From contig BNVB01000080.1 of assembly GCA_025997795.1 (NCBI GenBank), forward strand, positions 1 through 8,947: a stretch of DNA of 8,947 nucleotides, in the 5' to 3' direction. The number at the start of each line of letters is the position of its first letter. Position 1 is the stretch's first letter. This stretch comes from Spirochaetia bacterium (GTDB lineage Bacteria > Spirochaetota > Spirochaetia > Treponematales > Breznakiellaceae). The translations under genes were made by a program, and so were the position numbers. The notes beneath the pieces are model-generated. The model saw nothing but the letters and a program-made list of their open reading frames with translations. It ran no database searches and was not told where the DNA came from. Shown one piece after another: positions 4,726-8,947 of the stretch.

Positions 4726-7179
4726 ATGAGTGAAGAGGTATTGAGTTTACTGGAAGATGATGTACAGTTTCGGCCAAGAATCAAAAAACTGCGCGAAGAA
4801 TTTTTTAATCATGTGCCGTCGGTATGCGTACAGAGAGCTCGTCTTATAAGCAAATCCCACCAGGAAACCGAAGGAAAGCCGATGCTTGTCCGCCGTGCGC
4901 TGGCTCTGGAGAAAATCCTTAAGGAGATTGATGTTTACCTGCTGGATGGAGAGCTTCTTGTCGGCGCTTTGTCGGAGACCCCCCGGGGGGCTTCGGTGTT
5001 TCCCGAGTTTGCCGTAAACTGGATCAAAAACGAACTTGAAGGCAAGCCGGTTTCCTTTGGCGGCAGAACGGGCGATCCCTATACCGTTACGGATGAAGTA
5101 AAAAAGGAACTGCTGGAAGACATTATTCCCTACTGGCATGGAAAAACCCACGAAGACCGGGTTAAGTCCCTGATGCCGGAAGAAAGCTGGCGGGCCGGTA
5201 TGGAAGTAAAAGGTTTTGATGATGCGTGGCTTACCATCTCGGGCGATGGGCATACCATTCCCGACTATATAAAGGTAATAAGGCTGGGGGTCGCGGCCAT
5301 CATAAAAGAAGTGGAAGACCGGGTGGCATCCCTTGATCTTTTGGAACCGGATAATTTGTTTAAACTTCCCTTCTATGAATCGGTGCTTATTTCACTTAAA
5401 GCTCTGGTAAGTTACGCAAAACGTTTAAGTGTTCTTGCCGCAGATAAAGCAAAAAGCGAAAACGATCCCCTGCGCAAAAAAGAACTGGAAGAAATCAGCC
5501 GTATCTGCGCCAAGGTGCCCGAACAGCCTGCCGAAACTTTCCACGAAGCACTTCAATCCCTTCTTTTTGTGAATATCGGTATCCAGATGGAAAGCAACGG
5601 TCATTCCATTTCGTTTGGCCGGGTAGACCAGTTTCTGTTTCCGTTTTACCAAAAAGCAATTAAAGAAGGCGGTCTGACACCGGAAGATGTTCTGGAATTG
5701 CTGAACTGTTTCTGGATCAAGCTGAACTCCTTTAGCAAATTGCGGGACATTGATAACACCAAGTTCTTTGTGGGAAACCCCCTGTTCCAGAATCTTACCA
5801 TTGGCGGCCAGACCTCTGACGGCCGGGACGCGGTTAACGATCTTAGTTACCTATGCCTGTGCAGCACAAAAAAACTCCGCATGGTTCAGCCCAGCCTTGT
5901 GGTCAGGTATTACAACGGCATCAGCGACCGGTTCCTTGCGGAATGTGCAAAAGTTATTCGTACCGGTTTGGGCATGCCAGCCATGTTCAGCGACGAGGCT
6001 ATCATACCTTCCATGCTGAACATAGGTTACACCATGGAAGACGCGGTAGATTACGGCATTGTAGGTTGTGTGGAACCTGCCCCCCAGGGCAAAATTGGCG
6101 GCCGTTACGGCGCCGCATTTCCCAGCCCTGTGAAGATGCTGGAAATTGCATTGAACGGCGGTCTTGATCCCCGTACCGGCATACATTGTACCGGCGGCAA
6201 AAAACTGGTTGAGTGTAACAGCTTTGAAGAAGTGATGGCGGAATTTAAAAAGCAGATGGATTACTTCCTAAAGCACCATGTTATTTTTGATAACATCATT
6301 GATATTTCCTACAGGGACATGACGCCGACTCCGCTGCTTTCCTCCCTTATTGAAGGCTGTATTGAACGGGGTCTGGAAATCAAGGAAGGCGGGGCAAAGT
6401 ATGATTTTACCGGCGGTCAGATCGTTGGTCTTACTTGTGCTGCCAACGGCCTTGCGGCCCTTAAAACCCTTGTTTTTGACAACAAGACCTTTACAAAAGA
6501 GCAGTTTGCCCATGCCCTGGAAACGAACTACGAAGATGACAAAACAAGTCCGACGGGGCAGGAAATTCGTTTGTATGCCCTTAACCGTTCACCCAAATTC
6601 GGCAATAATGATGAAACAGCCGACTCAATCGCCGCTGAAATAACGCGGTACTGGGCAACCGAAAAAATGAAAATGAAAAATACCCGGTATGGCAAAGGCC
6701 CGATTGGAGGACGTTTTATCCCTTCAACGGCTACGGTTTCCGCGAACGTTCCCAGCGGTTACGTGATCGGCGCCACGCCTGACGGCCGAAAAAAAGGCGA
6801 TCCGGTTTCCGAAGGAATTTCCGCATACAGGGGGACCGATTGTCAGGGACCAACGGCATTGATCAACTCACTGGGCCGTATTCCGAATACGCTCATGCCC
6901 GGCGGACAGCTTTTGAACGTAAAACTGAACCCCGCTACCCTGCAGGGCAGCAAGGGAATCGCAAACATGGTGGCCCTTATGCGCACACTATTTGACGCCA
7001 AAGGCATGCATGTTCAGTTTAACGTGGTTGATAAAAAGATACTGGAAGATGCACTGCAGAATTCGGATAAGTATCAGGATCTTGTTATCCGTGTAGCGGG
7101 TTACAGCGCCTATTTTGTTACATTAGACAAGGATGTTCAGACGGATATTATGCAGAGGACAGAACATAACTTTGCGTAA
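4726..7179 (+). CDS. Glycyl radical enzyme, PFL2/glycerol dehydratase-like (polyol or diol dehydratase/lyase group)
   Basis: An 817-residue glycyl radical enzyme. After activation a radical on Gly792 (RVAGYSAYF, 25 residues from the C-terminus) is passed to Cys448 in GCVEP, which abstracts hydrogen from the substrate; Glu450 is the usual partner. Residues matching the glycerol dehydratase pocket include His176 (GDGHTIPDY) and His293-Ser294 (NGHSISFGR). These, with the total length, place it in the dehydratase/lyase branch rather than true pyruvate formate-lyase. At Cys+14, where C. butyricum glycerol dehydratase has Asp447, this protein has Gly462 in the sequence GRYGAAF, so glycerol or 1,2-propanediol need not be the substrate. 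The AGGAGG ribosome site supports ATG 4726. It is first in an operon with its activase and an FGGY kinase, behind a strong, probably SorC-controlled promoter. Family is firm; the reaction is open. Confidence 0.93.
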   Translation: MSEEVLSLLEDDVQFRPRIKKLREEFFNHVPSVCVQRARLISKSHQETEGKPMLVRRALALEKILKEIDVYLLDGELLVGALSETPRGASVFPEFAVNWIKNELEGKPVSFGGRTGDPYTVTDEVKKELLEDIIPYWHGKTHEDRVKSLMPEESWRAGMEVKGFDDAWLTISGDGHTIPDYIKVIRLGVAAIIKEVEDRVASLDLLEPDNLFKLPFYESVLISLKALVSYAKRLSVLAADKAKSENDPLRKKELEEISRICAKVPEQPAETFHEALQSLLFVNIGIQMESNGHSISFGRVDQFLFPFYQKAIKEGGLTPEDVLELLNCFWIKLNSFSKLRDIDNTKFFVGNPLFQNLTIGGQTSDGRDAVNDLSYLCLCSTKKLRMVQPSLVVRYYNGISDRFLAECAKVIRTGLGMPAMFSDEAIIPSMLNIGYTMEDAVDYGIVGCVEPAPQGKIGGRYGAAFPSPVKMLEIALNGGLDPRTGIHCTGGKKLVECNSFEEVMAEFKKQMDYFLKHHVIFDNIIDISYRDMTPTPLLSSLIEGCIERGLEIKEGGAKYDFTGGQIVGLTCAANGLAALKTLVFDNKTFTKEQFAHALETNYEDDKTSPTGQEIRLYALNRSPKFGNNDETADSIAAEITRYWATEKMKMKNTRYGKGPIGGRFIPSTATVSANVPSGYVIGATPDGRKKGDPVSEGISAYRGTDCQGPTALINSLGRIPNTLMPGGQLLNVKLNPATLQGSKGIANMVALMRTLFDAKGMHVQFNVVDKKILEDALQNSDKYQDLVIRVAGYSAYFVTLDKDVQTDIMQRTEHNFA

Positions 7180-8074
7180 GCCGCTTGATATTCCAAAGGG
7201 TCTCGTATTCGATATACAAAAGTTCAGCCTTAACGACGGCGGGGGAATACGGACCGTCGTCTTTTTAAAAGGCTGCCCCTTACGATGTGCCTGGTGTTCA
7301 AATCCCGAATCGCAGGACAGTACTCTGCAAAGGATTTACTGGAAGAAAAAATGCGTAGGATGCGGGGCCTGCGCAAAAGTTTGTCCCGAAGGCAAAGGCT
7401 GTCTTAAACCGGGATATATAACATGCAAAGATAAATGCCAAAAATGCGTGGATGTTTGTCCGGCCGGGGCCTTAAAAGGAACGGCGAAAATCTATGAGGT
7501 GGATGAACTTGTTAATGTGCTTAGCCAGGACAGGCGTTTTTATTACCGTTCCGGCGGCGGCGTTACCTTTTCTGGCGGGGAATCCCTTTTACAATATGAT
7601 TTTGTAAGGGCAGTCTCCATAAGTTTAAAAGCTATGTTAATTAATACCGCTATTGAAACATGCGCTTATGCCCCCTGGGAAAAGCTGTGGACCGCCTGCG
7701 AACATATTGATACAATTCTTTTTGACATAAAATCTCTGGATAATGACATACACACTAAATATACAGGCAAAGACAATACGCTTATTCTGGATAATCTGGA
7801 AAAACTGTCCGGAAAATCCAAAGCGCTTATTATACGGATTCCCGTGATTAAAGATCTTAATGACAGTGAAGAACATATCCGGCAGATCATAGAACTTGCG
7901 AAAAAAAATAATATCAAAAAAATTCATTTATTGCCTTACCATGCATTGGGTAAACCTAAATATGAAGGGCTGGGATATAATTTTACATCGTTTGAACGTC
8001 CTGGCGATGAACATTTGAATACACTGGTAAATATCATCCAGGACGCCGGTTTGAAGGCGCTTGTTGGCGGTTAA
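7172..8074 (+). CDS. Glycyl radical enzyme activase (radical SAM)
   Basis: About 300 residues. The radical SAM motif C35-x3-C39-x2-C42 (CPLRCAWC) binds a 4Fe-4S cluster that cleaves S-adenosylmethionine; the product radical abstracts hydrogen from Gly792 of the partner. Two ferredoxin-like clusters follow, C61-x2-C64-x2-C67-x3-C71 and C85-x3-C89-x2-C92-x3-C96, as in activases of the glycerol dehydratase type. The SAM-binding GGE is at 135-137. Two small departures from the usual sequence are GGGIRT (normally GPGIRT) and GGESLLQ (normally GGEPLLQ). The frame is open back to an ATG at 7133, but TTG 7172 is preferred: it matches the family N-terminus (KGLVFDIQKFSLNDG) and overlaps the enzyme gene by only eight bases, which favours translational coupling. 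AGAGGA at 7154-7159 is a slightly distant ribosome site. The exact start is uncertain; the function is not. Confidence 0.92.
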   Translation: MRKPLDIPKGLVFDIQKFSLNDGGGIRTVVFLKGCPLRCAWCSNPESQDSTLQRIYWKKKCVGCGACAKVCPEGKGCLKPGYITCKDKCQKCVDVCPAGALKGTAKIYEVDELVNVLSQDRRFYYRSGGGVTFSGGESLLQYDFVRAVSISLKAMLINTAIETCAYAPWEKLWTACEHIDTILFDIKSLDNDIHTKYTGKDNTLILDNLEKLSGKSKALIIRIPVIKDLNDSEEHIRQIIELAKKNNIKKIHLLPYHALGKPKYEGLGYNFTSFERPGDEHLNTLVNIIQDAGLKALVGG

Positions 8075-8094
8075 TCTAATCTTGGGAGAAAGCA

Positions 8095-8947
8095 ATGAAC
8101 TGTTACATGGGAATTGACCTTGGAACAAGCGGCGTAAAGGTAATTATTCTTTCCGAAACAGGCAAAATGCTGGGAGAGGGAAGCTGTGAAAACAGCCTTG
8201 TAACACCGGCTGACGGGTGGGCCGAACAAGACCCGGAGATGTGGTGGCAGAATACCAGGACAGCCATCAAAAAAGCCGTATTGCATCTTGGCCCGAGTGA
8301 CAAGGTTTGCAGCATCGGCCTTTCGGCACAAATGCTTGGCGCTGTGTTTCTAAACAAGAACGGCACATCAATACGGCCCTCTCTTATCTGGTGCGATCAG
8401 CGCAGCTCTGTGGAACGCGATGATTTTGAAAACAACTATGGTCTTGACTATATCCTTAAGCAAACGGGTAATTTCCCCCTGACCGGTTACTGGCTGCCCA
8501 AACTTGAGTGGCTCAGGAAAAATGAAAAAGAAAATTTTGACAAAATTGCGGCAATGGTGTTCCCGAAAGATTATATCCGCCTAAGGCTGACAGGAGAACT
8601 TGCCGGCGAAGTAAGCGACGGCGGCGGTTCGGCTCTTTTTGATGTGGAACATCGAACCTGGGCATGGGAGTTAATCGACAAAATGGCTTACCCCCGCAGC
8701 TGGTTTACCAAAGTAGCAGAATCGGACGAGGTAACGGGAACGGTGTTAAAAAGTGCGGCGGAAGACCTTGGAATCCCTGCGGGGATACCCGTTGTCGGCG
8801 GCGGCGGCGATCAGCTTGCCGGCGGCATAGGTAACGGCATTGTGGAAGAAGGTACCGTTTCCTCCACAATCGGCACATCCGGCGTAGTATTTGCCTGTAC
8901 CGATTCGCTGAAAATTGATTACGACAAACGCGGCCTCCACTGTTTTT
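8095..8947 (+). CDS. FGGY-family carbohydrate kinase, xylulokinase-like (partial)
   Basis: The first 284 residues are present and the gene runs off the right edge. It transfers phosphate from ATP to a sugar, most likely a ketose. Phosphate-1 motif GIDLGTSGVK spans residues 6-15, the catalytic Asp239 is in GGGGDQLAGG, and phosphate-2 motif STIGTSG spans 257-263. PKDYIRLRLTGE (158-169), the following SDGGGSALFDV and FPLTGYWLPKLEWL resemble D-xylulokinase (XylB) rather than glycerol kinase. At residues 80-82 the sequence is Met-Leu-Gly, where D-xylulokinases usually have Met-His-Gly touching the substrate, so another ketose may be used. The ribosome site GGGAG at 8084-8088 is six bases before ATG 8095, and the gene starts 20 bases after the activase stop without a terminator, so it belongs to the operon. 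With rpe across the promoter, a ketopentose 5-phosphate product is plausible. Confidence 0.9.
   Translation, partial: MNCYMGIDLGTSGVKVIILSETGKMLGEGSCENSLVTPADGWAEQDPEMWWQNTRTAIKKAVLHLGPSDKVCSIGLSAQMLGAVFLNKNGTSIRPSLIWCDQRSSVERDDFENNYGLDYILKQTGNFPLTGYWLPKLEWLRKNEKENFDKIAAMVFPKDYIRLRLTGELAGEVSDGGGSALFDVEHRTWAWELIDKMAYPRSWFTKVAESDEVTGTVLKSAAEDLGIPAGIPVVGGGGDQLAGGIGNGIVEEGTVSSTIGTSGVVFACTDSLKIDYDKRGLHCF

Noticed and set aside
4747..5253. 168-residue minus-strand frame opposite the glycyl radical enzyme gene
   Set aside because: Shadow of a strongly conserved coding sequence; no ribosome site or motif.
8103..8366. Minus-strand frames opposite the start of the FGGY kinase
   Set aside because: The plus strand encodes an uninterrupted kinase with all FGGY motifs, so these are antisense shadows.

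Overview
The window looks like part of the chromosome of an anaerobic bacterium, most likely a Treponema-type spirochaete. This rests on an oxygen-sensitive glycyl radical enzyme, a loose lipobox, an Rpn-type nuclease with a GKIE-repeat tail, and mixed base composition. No marker gene settles the taxonomy.

Layout. Bases 1-82 (minus strand) are the start of a lipoprotein gene. Bases 83-839 hold no convincing gene. They carry a long leader with hairpins and a (GA)17 tract, two copies of a 70-base repeat, and a 91-base inverted-repeat element. An Rpn-family (PD-(D/E)XK) nuclease gene at 840-1745 lies between the second and third copies of the 70-base repeat. Bases 1875-2958 are an AT-rich unit: a promoter, then two overlapping reading frames that look like one HExxH metallopeptidase gene interrupted by a frameshift. 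Bases 1-2958 therefore read as an accessory, repeat-rich region.

From 2955 onward there is an ordered metabolic locus built around a divergent promoter region at 4565-4725. To the left (minus strand) run a SorC-family sugar-responsive regulator and ribulose-phosphate 3-epimerase. To the right run a glycyl radical enzyme of the PFL2/glycerol-dehydratase group, its radical SAM activase, and a xylulokinase-like FGGY kinase that continues past the window edge. The intergenic region has a near-consensus sigma-70 promoter, a 16-base perfect direct repeat spaced about three helical turns apart with one copy on the -35 box, and a 12-base palindrome over the -10 box.

The genes suggest an inducible anaerobic pathway. 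The glycyl radical enzyme would dehydrate or cleave a polyol- or sugar-like substrate, the kinase would phosphorylate a ketose, and the epimerase would feed ketopentose phosphate into the pentose phosphate pathway. The substrate is not known from sequence. Two substitutions argue against a textbook assignment: Gly at the place of the glycerol dehydratase active-site Asp, and Leu at the place of the His usual in D-xylulokinases. This locus is the best candidate here for an undescribed system.
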